From the NCBI RefSeq assembly GCF_932294415.1, contig NC_065539.1, positions 48,379,501 to 48,443,500 of the forward strand: 64,000 nucleotides of DNA, given 5' to 3'. Position 1 is the stretch's first letter. Each line of letters starts with the position of its first letter. Of the stretch, positions 11,550 to 27,008 are shown piece by piece. Under the pieces are notes generated by a model. It saw only the letters and a list, made by a program, of their open reading frames with translations, had not been told where the DNA came from and made no database searches. The position numbers and the translations under genes are program-made. Source of the DNA: Quercus robur. Taxonomy: Eukaryota; Streptophyta; Magnoliopsida; Fagales; Fagaceae.

Positions 11550-13690
11550 TATTTATAGAAAAAACAGGATTTGTACAGTAAATAATACATATTCTAGATA
11601 TCAGCAAAAATACACACATATATATATATATATATATATATTCTAGAAATCCAGTGGAAACAAAGAATAATGTTGACTATTGGGGCAACAAAAATGAAAA
11701 ACTAATCTTCCAGATGGCATCTCTTTTCCAAAGCACACATTTGTAATTTGTCTCCTTGTGACTGTTTTCAATTGAATTCTGCTTAAGCAGTTTCGTTGTT
11801 CGTTCAGTTGTCAACAACCCTATCTATGATTTGATTGTGAATTTCTATCTTGATTAGTTTGATTGAATATTCATCTATTGCTTTCCACATTTTCCCTCTT
11901 GTTTAATAAGTTGGAATTGAAGCTGAACTTCCTAGTTCCTACCCACTACTTGTTTATGGCTCAATAAGTCACCATTTGGTTTAGGCTAATTGGAAGAAAT
12001 TTTTTATAGGATGTGAAATTTCGAATTCCTGAATATTTGTAATAGTGTTCAGCTTGTCCTTAGTTTTTAATTTTATTTTTGGCTTCAACATCAAGCATAG
12101 AATAAGTTGGTAATGTTTGCTTTCTAAAGTAATGACTATGCCGACTTGCCAAATTGTTTTGTGCTGTTATCCACAAGGCTTGAAAGCAAAATTTACTTAA
12201 TATTAATTTACTCATTATCAAGGTTAATATAATCGCTTGAGAATCACATCTTTAATAATATAGTATTATTAATTTTTATTAAGAATTTCATCAAACATCA
12301 TTGACTTTGACATTTTAAAATTCTTCTAGAACAGAAAAACAAGAAAGATTGGTTTGCTCAAAATATGAACAAACGTCGCACCCAAACTTTCAGGTTTGGC
12401 AAACAACTCTATATTCCTTTGACAAAGTTTAGCAGACAATTTGATTGCATCCAAAAAGTTTAGCAGACAATTTGATTGCAGACAATTTGACACGTTCTCA
12501 GCTATATAAATCTATTAAACCATGCATGCATATCTTGGCATTAAGTAAAACTTAATACAAAATGATATCTATGTAGTCACATTTGATCTATCTCATCTGC
12601 TCAATTCGACCCTTAACGTTTACTCAGTCCAGAGACTTATCTCACTTATCCATCTCGGACAACCCAGCTTGAGCAACCAAACAAAGGCGAGGATGACTTC
12701 ATGTTAGCCTATCCAAAGACCACTCAACTCATTAATTAATCATATAATTAATATAGAAAAATCATCTCAATAATTACAAGTTACAGCCATTACTTCCCAT
12801 TAACCACAATAACATAGACCGGGGTTCAATTCTTAGATATACTTTTGGAGTATGGAAAAATAATGCTTCCTCCTCTCATATTCATGGTGAACCACATCAT
12901 AAATTTAATAAGTGAACTTCATCATAAATGTGAAATGATGGAGTATCATTTTCAGTACTCTAATAGTACCTAAGAATTACTTCTAAAAAGGAGGTTTACA
13001 CACACATATATTTAGATTAGACTATAGTAAAATTTCATCTCAGATTTAAAAAAAAAAACAAAAAAAAAAAACACGTCAAGATCTTTCATAAAAGTGATCT
13101 CATAAAAGAAAGAAAAACCCCGTAGGTATGACATTTGAACTGCCAAAAAATTTCTTTAAAAAAATTAAAAAAGAATATTTATTGACTTAATCATTCGATG
13201 ATCAATATGACCAGCACTACATTGGTGTCCATAGTCTATGTAAGCTGTGCAACCAATTAATTTAATTTATCACAAAAGATAGCAAATTAACTCTAAAAGA
13301 CTTATGTACAAGGTTATTAATATTGGCTTTAATCCAAAAAGTTTTATGCTTCCTACGATGTCAATAAAGTTCCTATTAATATAAGATCTATCATGGGAGA
13401 AGTACTTCCTGACTGAATATCGATCATGAAGATTCATTTTAACTACAATGACAATTTTCAGGCATCAAGTAATTATCTCTACCCATGAATTACATTATCT
13501 CTTTAATTTTCACAGAAGTTACATCCAAACAGCTCAAACGTGCATTTCAAGTTGACAATCTAATACATTAATTTCCAACACCGTGCCATTTCCGTTAGCT
13601 TTTGCTGCATTCAAATTTTCTTTTGAGCTGGCCCAGATAAGTAAAGATACAACTAAGACTAAAATGTCATGGAAAAAGGGAAATATTGGG
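11550..13690. other. AT-rich intergenic DNA, left part of duplicated unit A
   Basis: No gene is visible. From about 11565 the sequence parallels 17565 onward; shared strings include AATAATACATATTCTAGATA and GGCATC near 11715/17855. It also parallels stretches before the second peroxidase. There is a (TA)n tract near 11618-11641 and an A-rich tract near 13048-13070. The site 13371-13396 is the empty counterpart of the solo LTR at 19803. Confidence 0.7.
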
Positions 13691-13906
13691 TCCTCGCATG
13701 CATGCAACATATGTACTACATACTATGCATGGAAATGAACTATAGTACTTAAAAAATGTATCATGGCGCACAAGGAGAGAGAAAAGGAAATTGTAGGTCC
13801 TTGCATGCATGCAATGTACTATATAGTATATACTATGCATGGTAGTGAATTAACTATATATGGTACTTAATAATGTATCATGAGGCACGAAGAGAGAGAA
13901 AAGGAA
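13691..13906. repeat. 107-bp tandem duplication upstream of PRX-1
   Basis: Two copies start at 13691 and 13798 (TCCTYGCATGCATGCAA). Each contains TACTATGCATGG and runs to GAGAGAGAAAAGGAAA. The homologous segment in the second unit (near 21460) has one copy of this unit but carries its own, different duplication. Confidence 0.85.
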
Positions 13907-14773
13907 AAAATAAAAAATAGGAAGAAATGCGATATTTGACTAGTCTTTTGAGAGAATAGTCTTTGAATAGTCTAAGATTCTGTGAAACTTTCACATCATA
14001 AGAAAAAGAAAGGGCTTAGAGGCCATTATATCCCTTGTACAAGTAGCAAAGAAATTAACCTCGATGGAGGATGCAACAAATTCGACGAAATTAGTGTGTG
14101 TTTATTTCAACATTTGGTAGGAATAATTGGTTCAAACGGCCTCTACCAATCAAATTGTTTATTTAATGCAGAAGAAATTAGTGTGTGTTTATTTCCAAGA
14201 ATAAAGCATCCATGTTTGACTATGTTTCCCATTGTATTTTGAGTGAAGAACTAAATGGAGTCGATCAAAGAAATGAAGCCACTGCAGGGTCAGTGCACTG
14301 ACCCTACAGTAAGAACATATGTAACAATAACAACAATCAAGTCCTCAAAATTTTAGAGTCGATCATGTCTGTTTTGAAAAACATGCCACATCCATTACTA
14401 CTCTCCGTATGTGTCTTTCTCGATTAATAAGTATCAGCTGCTTCCATCATACATTTATACTTGATAAGGAAAAAGAAAGAAAGATATTATCATGTCTGAG
14501 CAGCTAGACTCGAGCTCTATACAAAATATTGATAATTGAAATTAACATATATAAAACCGTACTAACCAATTGACGTACGTTGTTCCCTTCAATAATCTAT
14601 TTGCTATGTCTAACACAAAGAAAGAAAAATATAAAAAGTGTTAAGACAAGTCAAAGACTCTCTCTCTCTCTCTCTCAAATCTCAACATCAACTAAAGATT
14701 TAACATTATTAAAATAAATTTGACCTTCCTGTAATGAACTATTTACTCGGAGAAAAAAGACCACTACCACTAT

Positions 14774-14790
14774 TATTTAAGGATGCAATG
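14774..14790 (+). promoter_or_regulatory. core promoter of PRX-1
   Basis: TATTTAA followed by GGATGCAATG, 63 bp before the start codon. The same TATA plus GGATGCAATG block precedes all five peroxidase copies in this window. Confidence 0.75.
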
Positions 14791-14836
14791 TGTGTGTTAG
14801 CAAGGTAGTGGAGAAAAGAGAGAAACAAAGAGAGAG

Positions 14837-16832
<1,996 letters not shown>

Positions 16833-17247
16833 GAGTTAGTTGGTTTATAAGTGTGACAAATAAGTTGTATTTTTTTTACTTTTTGTGTCATTATGAATAA
16901 TTTATAAAAATAAGTTCCCTTAAATTTTTTTTTTTTTTTTTTTGGGCATAAATAGAAGATATGCATAGATTAGGAATTAATAAGTCTGTTACATACTACA
17001 CTAACTTTATCAAAATCTACTAGTTTTTCCCTCATAGGTAGTGGTTCCAAAAATATTACAAAAGAAGAGATAGTTCCCGATCCAAAGTCTTACTAATGCA
17101 TCAGCACATTGGTTAGTTTCGCAGTAAATATGATCAATCCACTTATCGGGGATAGCTTTAATTAAGTTTCAAATGGAGGTTCCATTTATAAGTTATGACT
17201 TAATCTAATATTCATTTTATATTAATGCATACACATGTAAATGTATA

Positions 17248-17280
<33 letters not shown>

Positions 17281-17440
17281 GAGAAGGACATGTAAATGTA
17301 TATAATTATGTGGTTTGAATTTTTCTTTACTAGTATATCAGTATCATAATTCAACCTCCTAAATAAGACTATGACCGAATCTTCCCCAGTTTAATAAAAA
17401 AAAAATCTATGTCCACGTTGTATTCAATAGTAGGTTTTTT
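16833..17440. other. PRX-1 3' flank, AT-rich
   Basis: The 3' UTR has ATGAATAATTTATAAA-type polyadenylation context near 16890, then T-runs and (TA)n (17245-17264). It is similar to the PRX-2 3' flank for about 70 bp only. Confidence 0.6.
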
Positions 17441-17550
17441 TTAGGTAGGCTAAGTTCATTCCCTTCACCGGCTCTCATAGCAACTCAATGGTTTGACTAC
17501 TTATAATGAGTATCAGGTCTTGGGTTCGAGAGCTGGTGAGAGAGAGAAAG
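17440..17550 (+). mobile_element. possible tRNA-derived SINE
   Basis: An A-box-like TAGCAACTCAATGGTT near 17479 is followed about 45 bp later by a B-box-like GGGTTCGAGAGC (17521-17532). Spacing fits a Pol III promoter. No clear target duplication was found, so the call is tentative. Confidence 0.4.
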
Positions 17551-17554
17551 GAAA

Positions 17555-19797
17555 ATTCGATTCGTACATTAAATAATACATATTCTAGATAGTACCAAAA
17601 AAAAAAAAAAAGTTAACGAATGTCCTAAGAACATTAGGTTAGAAAATATTTTTTTCAAATTTTTTATGGGAAAAGAAAAAAGTAATTAAAATTTTAATAA
17701 CTTTTTATATTTATCATAAAAGTGGTATTAAAACTTTTTTAAAATGGTCCATTAACAAATATTTTAAGAGCACCCGTTAACTAGAAATCTAATGGAAGCA
17801 AAGAACAATATATCTATTGACTGTTGGGGCAACAAAATGAAAACTAATCTTCCTGATGGCATCCCTTTTTCAAAGCACACATTTGTTAGTCTCCTTGTGA
17901 TTACTGTGTTCAATTGAATTCTGCTTAAAGGCAGTTAGATATTAGAACTCCCGAATGGTACTGTAACAATAAGTCTCCTTTTTGGTCTAGGCTAATTGAA
18001 AGACATTCTTACTTTCTTATAGAATGTGAAATTTTGGATGCCAGAGTATATTTGTAATAGTGTTGAACTTGACAATAATTAGTTTTTGTTTTTAATTTTT
18101 GCTTCCTGCACACTATAAAGGTAAGAATATGCATGGACCATGTGTATTATTTAAACAAGTTATATAACTTATTAAAAATGTCATGTGACTAAAATTATAT
18201 ATGAATGTGGTTTTTTTAACAGTCATGTAGTGGATTGGAGGAAAATTCTTCTAAATTGGTTTAGAGGAAAATTTTTTTCCATAAAGGTAATATTTGTTTC
18301 TTTTTATTTTTTATTTTTTATGATTCAATAAATAAGAGAGGGGATTGGACTCTGGAGGTGGACGCTAGCATGTGTCAAACACTTAATCTAGGCTTTCTTG
18401 TTAATATTTACTTTCTAAAGTACCGATTATGCTGACTTGCCAAATTGTTTTGTGCTGTTCTCCACCTCCACAAGGTTTGAAAGAAAAATTTACTTATTAG
18501 CTGATCATTATTGAGGTTAATACAATGGCTTGAGAATCACATCTTATTTGTGTGTACTTAATAACATAGCATTATTAATTTTATCAATAGTTTAATAAAA
18601 CATCATTGACTTTGACATTATTGTAAAATTCTTCTATAACAGAAAAATCATCACACTAAAAAAATTTGGGATTTGGCAAACAACTACCCCATGTTCCTTT
18701 GACTAGATATAATCAAAGTTCCTAGTGATGGAGACATTTTTTTTTATAGGAAAAAAAAAATTATGAGTAATGCTACCGCCACAAATTATTTTACAATATT
18801 TTTACAAATTGTTGATGTTGCCAATTTCTTATTGGTCTTCATCTAAACCCACCATTAACATAATTTTTTTTTCATTTAATAATAACTACTCACCACATTA
18901 ACGGTTTGTAAAAAATTTTGTAAAAATATTTGTATATTTAGCATTAATAAAAAAATTATATATATATATATATTTATTTATTTATTTAAGCAAACAATTT
19001 GATTGCACCAAACAATTAGTTGTAGTACGCGTTCTTAGCTATTTAGGCCCTGTTTGGTATGGCAACTCAAATACATGTTTTCAGTTTTTATACAACATTC
19101 ACACATGTTTTCAAATAACAAAATACATGTTTTTAAGTGCATGTACCAAACACCCCCTTAAATTGATTAAACATGGAGGCGAAACCGTGTAAGCACGAAT
19201 ATGTCTTGGGCATTAAGTATAAAGTCAATACAAAATAATATGGATTTAGTCACACATTTAATAATTTTCATCATTTGAATTCAACCTTAACACGGTTACT
19301 CGGTCCAGCCACCAATCCATCTCGGATGGCCCAGCTTGAGCAACCAAGCAAAGGCGATGATGATTTCATCCTAACCTACCCAAACACCAATTAACTCATT
19401 AATTAATCATATATATTAAAAAAAAAACCATTTCAATAATTACAACAGTCCGTGATGACAAAGATTTAGAAAACAGCCATAAAAGATCTTACATAAATGA
19501 AAGAAAAACAACATAGATGTGATATTTGAATCGCGGAAAATATTTCTTTATTTCAAAATAATATTTAATGACTTAATCGTCGGATGTTCATTGACGAGCG
19601 CTACATCAATGGCCATATATAATTTTGTTTGTTTGTTTGTTTGTAGGTGTCTATTGCCCACATCGGCTGGACAATTAATTAATTGAATAATGTATCATAA
19701 AAAATAGCAAATTAAGTCTGAAAAGCTTATCAACAAGGTTAGGTATTGGCTTTAATCTGAAAAGTTGTATGCTTCCTACTATGTCAAAAAAGTTCTT
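17555..19797. other. left part of duplicated unit B (paralog of 11565 onward)
   Basis: No gene seen. It is colinear with unit A upstream DNA with many indels: the CTAGAAATC, GGGGCAACAAAA and CCAGCTTGAGCAACCAA blocks recur in the same order. It contains a MITE (18767-18955) and short AT repeats. Confidence 0.7.
18767..18955. mobile_element. MITE, family with GAGTAATGCTAC ends
   Basis: The left end is GAGTAATGCTACCGCCACAA. The right end, read on -, begins with a similar TTAATGCTAAATATACAAAT. Related copies lie at 22253-22432 and 57484-57656. It is absent from the matching place in unit A, so it inserted after the duplication. Ends are approximate. Confidence 0.6.
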
Positions 19798-20363
19798 ATT
19801 AGTGAAGAGGATAAAATATAAGCCTGACGGGCCTGCGGTAATGGGCCTGCCAGATTGGAATTGATGGGCCGATATAGAGATGATCCAACGCTTATTGAAG
19901 GCCCATTGTTGAAGGACACAGTAAGGGTCCTTGATCAAAGGTCTCTATCGCTCATTGCCTAAAATGCCCTAGAATCCCAATATGGAAATCCGAGCACAAG
20001 GGTGATTCTAGGAGTTACGCACATTGAAAGTAGATCTCCTCTACAAGGAAAAACCTTGCTCACCGCGCTCGGAAAGACTCGAAGTAGAGTCCCATAAGGA
20101 AAAGACTTCTACACCAAGAAGGAAAAGCCGACTTGATCTACTACTATAAAAGCCCTAATACCCTCGCAAATCAAGGTACGCATAATTTTACCCTCTCTAA
20201 CACTCTAGAGTTGTGAGAATAATTCTAACTTGACCTTCGGAGGGTATTTGGCTGGCACCACACCGGTGCTCCCTAAGGTCTTCTGTTATTTTGTTGTGCA
20301 GGTTCGCTTTGAGTCGCGAGTGCTGTGTAATCTATTGGTGATATTTTCGGCATCATCAATTAG
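19798..20363. mobile_element. solo LTR with ATTAG target duplication
   Basis: The LTR is 19803-20358 (556 bp). It begins TGAAGAGG, ends CATCATCA, and is flanked on both sides by ATTAG (19798-19802, 20359-20363). It holds a TATA-like ACTATAAAAGCCC near 20143. The paralogous position in unit A (13371-13396) is uninterrupted. Sequence such as TTCGGAGGGTATTTGGCTGG resembles Ty3/Gypsy (Tat/Ogre-like) LTRs, which is an inference. No internal region is present. Confidence 0.88.
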
Positions 20364-21499
20364 TATAAGACCCATCATGGGAGAAATAGTCAGATTTGAA
20401 TATCATAAAGTTTCATATTAAGCATATGAGCACTCATATTAGTTAATGTATGATATTATAATAAAGAGTAAATTATGCTCATCAAACTCCAAAAACCATC
20501 CACATCAATCTATGTAAATTTGTGTAAATTTGAATTGTTACTACATAGTCGTGTAAATATATATACACTATTATTATTAATATACAAATCTAATTTTTAA
20601 TACCTTTTTTACTCATATGCAGAGAGAAAAAGAGAGAGAGAAAAAAAAAATGATTTGAAGGAGTAATAAATAAATTAATAAAAAATGATATTTTAATCAA
20701 TGTAGTATGAAATAGATAACATGATACAAGTATTTTTATAAATATGATTATATAAAATGAGTTTTGTTAACTTGTGCTCTTAGGGCATACAATAGTTACT
20801 AACGTGTGTCTTTAGGCCATATAATAGTAAACTACTTTATGAAACTTTTTATGAAAAAGTTAAGAACTTTTTTTTAGAATTTTTTCAATTTCCTATAAAA
20901 TGTTTCAAAATAAATAATTAATGTAAACTCTAAAAGTATATATTAACTGGATTCATATAAAATAAATGAAAGTTATCATCAAGCATCAAGATCCTCCGCT
21001 GCGTGAATTACATTGGGTTCGTTTGGATAGAACTTATTTTGTTGATATTGAAAACTGAAAACTGAAAATACTGTAGCAAAATAATTTTTAAATGATTGAA
21101 TAGTGCCGTAGGACTCATTTTTAATGAAAAAGTTATTAAAAAGTAAAATTTGTGAGACTTGTGAACAATGCACAAATATACTGTTCATTGCTAACTAGGT
21201 CAACAACCACGGCTGAAGTTAAAAAAAAAAAAAAACAAAACTTAAAACGCAGACTTGTATCTAAACCCACACATTATCTTTTTGTCTGTAGATATATTCA
21301 TCAAACATCTTGTCAAGTTGACATTCTGATGTGCACGTCTAACATCCTGCCATTCCGGTTATCTTCTGCTGCATTGACATTAATTTCCATTTGAGCGTGC
21401 CCAGATAATTAAGTGTACAACTATGACTAAAATGTCATGAAAAAGAGGAAATATTGTGTCCTTGCATAGAACTGTGGAAGAATATATGTACACTATATA
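20364..21499. other. AT-rich intergenic DNA, unit B
   Basis: No gene. Short open frames lie on simple AT sequence. The paralogous order with unit A continues (GACTAAAATGTCATG at about 21424, compared with about 13658). Confidence 0.6.
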
Positions 21500-22016
21500 C
21501 CATGCAGAGTAGCGAACAAAAGATGGTACTGAAAAATGTATTATGTGAGGCTGTAGGAGAGATAAAAGAAAAAAAAAAGTCTGATTAATATATTTTAGAA
21601 AAGGTTTTATGAAAAATTAAGAAATTTGTCAAAAAAGTTAATTAGCCATTTTTTTTTCATTTTTCTATAAGAGTTCCATAAAATAGTTTGCTAACATATG
21701 TCCTAAAGATATACATTAATAAAACCAGTGACGGCTCTACATGCAAGTCAGGGTGGTCCCATGCAGAATAGCGAACAAAAGATGGTACTGAAAAATGTAT
21801 TATGTGAGGCTGTAGGAGAGATAAAAGAAAAAAAAAAGTCTGATTAACATATTTTAGAAAAGGTTTTATGAAAAATTAAGAAATTTGTCAAAAAAGTTAA
21901 TTAGCCATTTTTTTTCATTTTTCTATAAAAGTTCCATAAAATAGTTTGCTAACATATGTCCTAAAGATATACATTAATAAAACCAGTGGCGGCTCTACAT
22001 GCAAGTCAGGGTGGTC
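21500..22016. repeat. 259-bp tandem duplication that includes the hAT left end
   Basis: Copy 1 is 21500-21758 and copy 2 is 21759-22016, nearly identical. Both run from CCATGCAGARTAGCGAAC to the first 33 bp of the hAT element (CAGTGRCGGCTCTACATGCA through GGGTGGTC). The duplication therefore postdates the hAT insertion and left a truncated hAT tip in copy 1. Confidence 0.9.
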
Positions 22017-22030
22017 ACAGGACCACCCTA

Positions 22031-22210
22031 ACTTGCAAAAAAATGTATATATACACTTGTCAAAAATATATTATATGCTAAACTAACCTACTATGACTAT
22101 TCTAATAAAACTGTGACCTCCCTGACTTGCAAAAAAATGTATATATACACTTGTCAAAAACATATTATATGCTAAACTAACCTACTATGACTATTCTAAT
22201 AAAATTATGA
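22031..22210. repeat. 94-bp tandem duplication inside the hAT element
   Basis: Two copies start ACTTGCAAAAAAATGTATAT at 22031 and 22125 and run through CTATGACTATTCTAATAAAA. Confidence 0.88.
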
Positions 22211-22252
22211 ACACCCTGACTTGAGAATTATAAAAATTTGGGTTAAAAAAAA

Positions 22253-22432
22253 ATAAGAGTAGTGCTACTACATTCATAATACTTTAACAATAATTCTATA
22301 ACAAATCTAATGTAGTAAGTTGTTACTGATTCTAATTTTGGTCAAATATTAATATTTTTTTTTTACCCACTAATAACAACTTTTTGTATAAGATTTATTG
22401 TAAAAATATTGTGGACGTAGCATTACTCCAAA
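22253..22432. mobile_element. MITE nested in the hAT element
   Basis: The left end is AGTAGTGCTACTACATTCAT; the right end, read on -, is AGTAATGCTACGTCCACAAT. It belongs to the same family as 18767-18955 and 57484-57656. Ends are approximate. Confidence 0.65.
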
Positions 22433-22753
22433 TTAATTCTGTCTTCAAACATAATTCTTAATCCTTGTTTTTTTTAAAAGCTTAAATAACAACAATAAAT
22501 ATTAACTCAAATAACAACAAACATAAACCAAACAAAAACAAGACAAGACCAAGCAACAACAAGTGATAAAATTATTCAACAAAAAGCTTATTATAAAACA
22601 AAAAGATAAAATTTATAATTGTTCAACCTATTCAATAAAAAAAATTTATAATTTCATTTTTCTTTAAAAAATGATACCAAAAAAATATTGTGATAATTTA
22701 TTTTTTAAGGACCATCCTAAAAAAAAGTTTCTAAAGCCACCACCGAATAAAAC

Positions 22754-23736
22754 CCAAATAAAAGATAAAAAAGAAATGCAATATATCTTATCTGAGACAG
22801 TAGTCTTTGACTAGTCACTTGAAAAAAGAAAAGGCATGTAGGCTGTATCCCTTGCACAACTGGCAAAGAAACCTCGATGGAGGATGCAACAAATTCGACT
22901 AAATTTGCGTTAAATTCAGTTTGTTTTCAATTTGTGTCGGCGTTTGGTAGGAATAATTAATTCAAACGGCTCCCACCAGCCATATTGTTAATTTAATGCA
23001 GAAGAACTTAGTCTGTGTTTATTTTTAAGAATAAAGCATGCATGTTTTGTTTGTTTGTAAAAGCATGCATGTTCGACTATGCTTCCTATTATATTTTTTA
23101 GTCAACAACAAATGACTGTTTGGGAATAGTTTATTTAGTTATTGATTGTAATGTTAATAAAATATAATTAAAAAAAAAAAAAAAAACTAGCTTATAATTA
23201 AAATCCAAATGCATACAACGTCAGCAAATTAAGAAATGAAGCACTGAGTCACTGACCCTACACTACAGTACGTAAGAACATATGTAATAATAACAACAAC
23301 CGATTAAGTCCTCAAAATTTTAGAATCGGTCATGTCTGTCATGAAAAACATGTCACAATATCCATATATACTCTCTGCATGTGTCTTTCTCGATTAAAAA
23401 TTATCATCATCTTCCATCATACTTGATAATGAAAAGAAAGAAGACATTGTAATGTCTAAGTAGACTCGATCGAAATCTATACACAACATTGATAATTGAA
23501 ATTAATATACATAAAACTGCTCTAACCAATTGATGTTGTTCCCCTAAATAATCTATTTGCTATGTTAGGTAATTTTAACTAATACAAAGAAAGAAATATA
23601 TAAAAAGTGGTAAGCCAAGTCAAACAATCTCTCCCTATCACAAATCTCAAAATCAAGTACAGATTGAACATTATTTAAATTAATTTTACCTTCCTGTAAT
23701 GAAACCATTTACTCGGAGAAAGAAGACCATTACCTC
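22754..23736. other. PRX-2 upstream region (paralog of 13910-14770)
   Basis: No separate gene. It aligns with the region before PRX-1: CTCGATGGAGGATGCAACAA at 14061 and 22872, and the shared CTCAAAATTTTAGA block. The open frame at 13982-14242 is not conserved here, which argues that the region is non-coding. Confidence 0.7.
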
Positions 23737-23753
23737 TATTTAAGGATGCAATG
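23737..23753 (+). promoter_or_regulatory. core promoter of PRX-2
   Basis: TATTTAA followed by GGATGCAATG, 65 bp before the start codon. Confidence 0.75.
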
Positions 23754-23801
23754 CTTGTGTTGGAAAAGTATGTAGTAGAGCAAAGAAACAAAGAGAGAGA
23801 G

Positions 23802-25911
<2,110 letters not shown>

Positions 25912-25967
25912 GAGCTAGTTGGTTTATAAGTGTGACAAATAAGTTATTATTCACTTTTTGTGGTATT

Positions 25968-26209
25968 ATGAATAATTTTGTTGATGTACTTGTTATTGGT
26001 TTGTAAGTGTGACAAATAAGTTATTATTCACTTGGTAGGGAGAACTACGGTTCGATCCCCCGCAAGCCCGTTGGGAGGAGTTTAAAACCTTAACCCCGGG
26101 ACCCGCTCCGAAACCGGATTAGTCGGCCCAGTGGGTTCGGATACCGGTTGGGAAACCAAAAAAAAAAAAAAAAAAAAAAAATGAATAATTTTGTTGATGT
26201 ACTTGTTAT
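25968..26209 (+). mobile_element. 5'-truncated SINE with 29-bp flanking direct repeats
   Basis: Perfect 29-bp direct repeats (25968-25996 and 26181-26209) enclose an insert. The insert starts with a second copy of 38 bp of the PRX-2 3' UTR (about 25996-26033). It continues with a SINE body with a B-box GGTTCGATCCC (near 26050) and ends in a poly(A) tract (26158-26181). The A-box end is missing. Confidence 0.75.
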
Positions 26210-26406
26210 GGACTCATCGTAAGGCCAAGCAAGATTATCTATCAATAAAAATCTTATCTCACTTTATGTATTTTACTTTATACCACACCAATGTCTATCA
26301 CATCTCTATAATAAAAATTAAAAAATGTCTATCACATCTCTATCATAAAAAATAAAAATTCTCTATCACATCTCTATCTCTCTCTATAAAGTAACCAAAG
26401 TTTAAC

Positions 26407-26444
<38 letters not shown>

Positions 26445-26454
26445 CAAACGCATA

Positions 26455-26738
26455 ACATACTACAATTTGTAGAGCATAATTTGAAACACTATTGAGTGTC
26501 GACAAATAACTTTTACTCGGTTATCTATATGCGTTTTCTGTCTGGATGTATTATTTAGAAAGTACCGTGCATTTTATGTTATTTGAGGAAAGGATCACAT
26601 ACTACAATTTGTAGAGCATAATTTGAAACACTATTGAGTGTCGACAAATAACTTTTACTCGGTTATCTATATGTGTTTTCTGTCTGGATGTTTTATTTAG
26701 AAAGTACCGTGCATTTTATGTTATTTGAGGAAAGGATC
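26455..26738. repeat. 142-bp tandem duplication
   Basis: Two nearly identical copies start at 26455 and 26597 (ACATACTACAATTTGTAGAG) and end AGGAAAGGATC. A 30-bp-plus A-run (26411-26441) lies just before. Confidence 0.9.
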
Positions 26739-27008
26739 TAATGGCAAGACTTAGTGAAATTAATTTCGTAATACAATCGGGAATTAACCTCATGACAGTA
26801 GCCCATGAATAAACTATTAATCAAAAGGTTTAAATTATCTGAATTATGATGATGATTCTCAAGTTAACCAACTATTCATCTATGCGTATTGATGAGCAAA
26901 TAAGTAGATTTTTCCCCTTCTCAAAGCTCATATCAAGAAAAAAGAACTGAATAGGTCAACTGTAAAAAGATAAATAACCAAAAAAAGAAATCAAAAGATA
27001 AATAACTA

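Larger units (their letters stand above)
21984..22745. mobile_element. non-autonomous hAT element with AATAAAAC target duplication
   Basis: The 762-bp element starts CAGTGGCGGCT and ends AAAGCCACCACCG, imperfect inverted ends typical of hAT. It is flanked by the 8-bp duplication AATAAAAC at 21976-21983 and 22746-22753. Inside are a 36-bp subterminal hairpin (22001-22036), a 94-bp tandem duplication (22031 and 22125) and a nested MITE (22253-22432). No transposase remains. Confidence 0.88.

Noticed and set aside
13982-14242. 86-codon open frame before PRX-1
   Set aside because: The homologous region before PRX-2 (about 22820-23060) does not keep the frame, and there is no recognisable motif.
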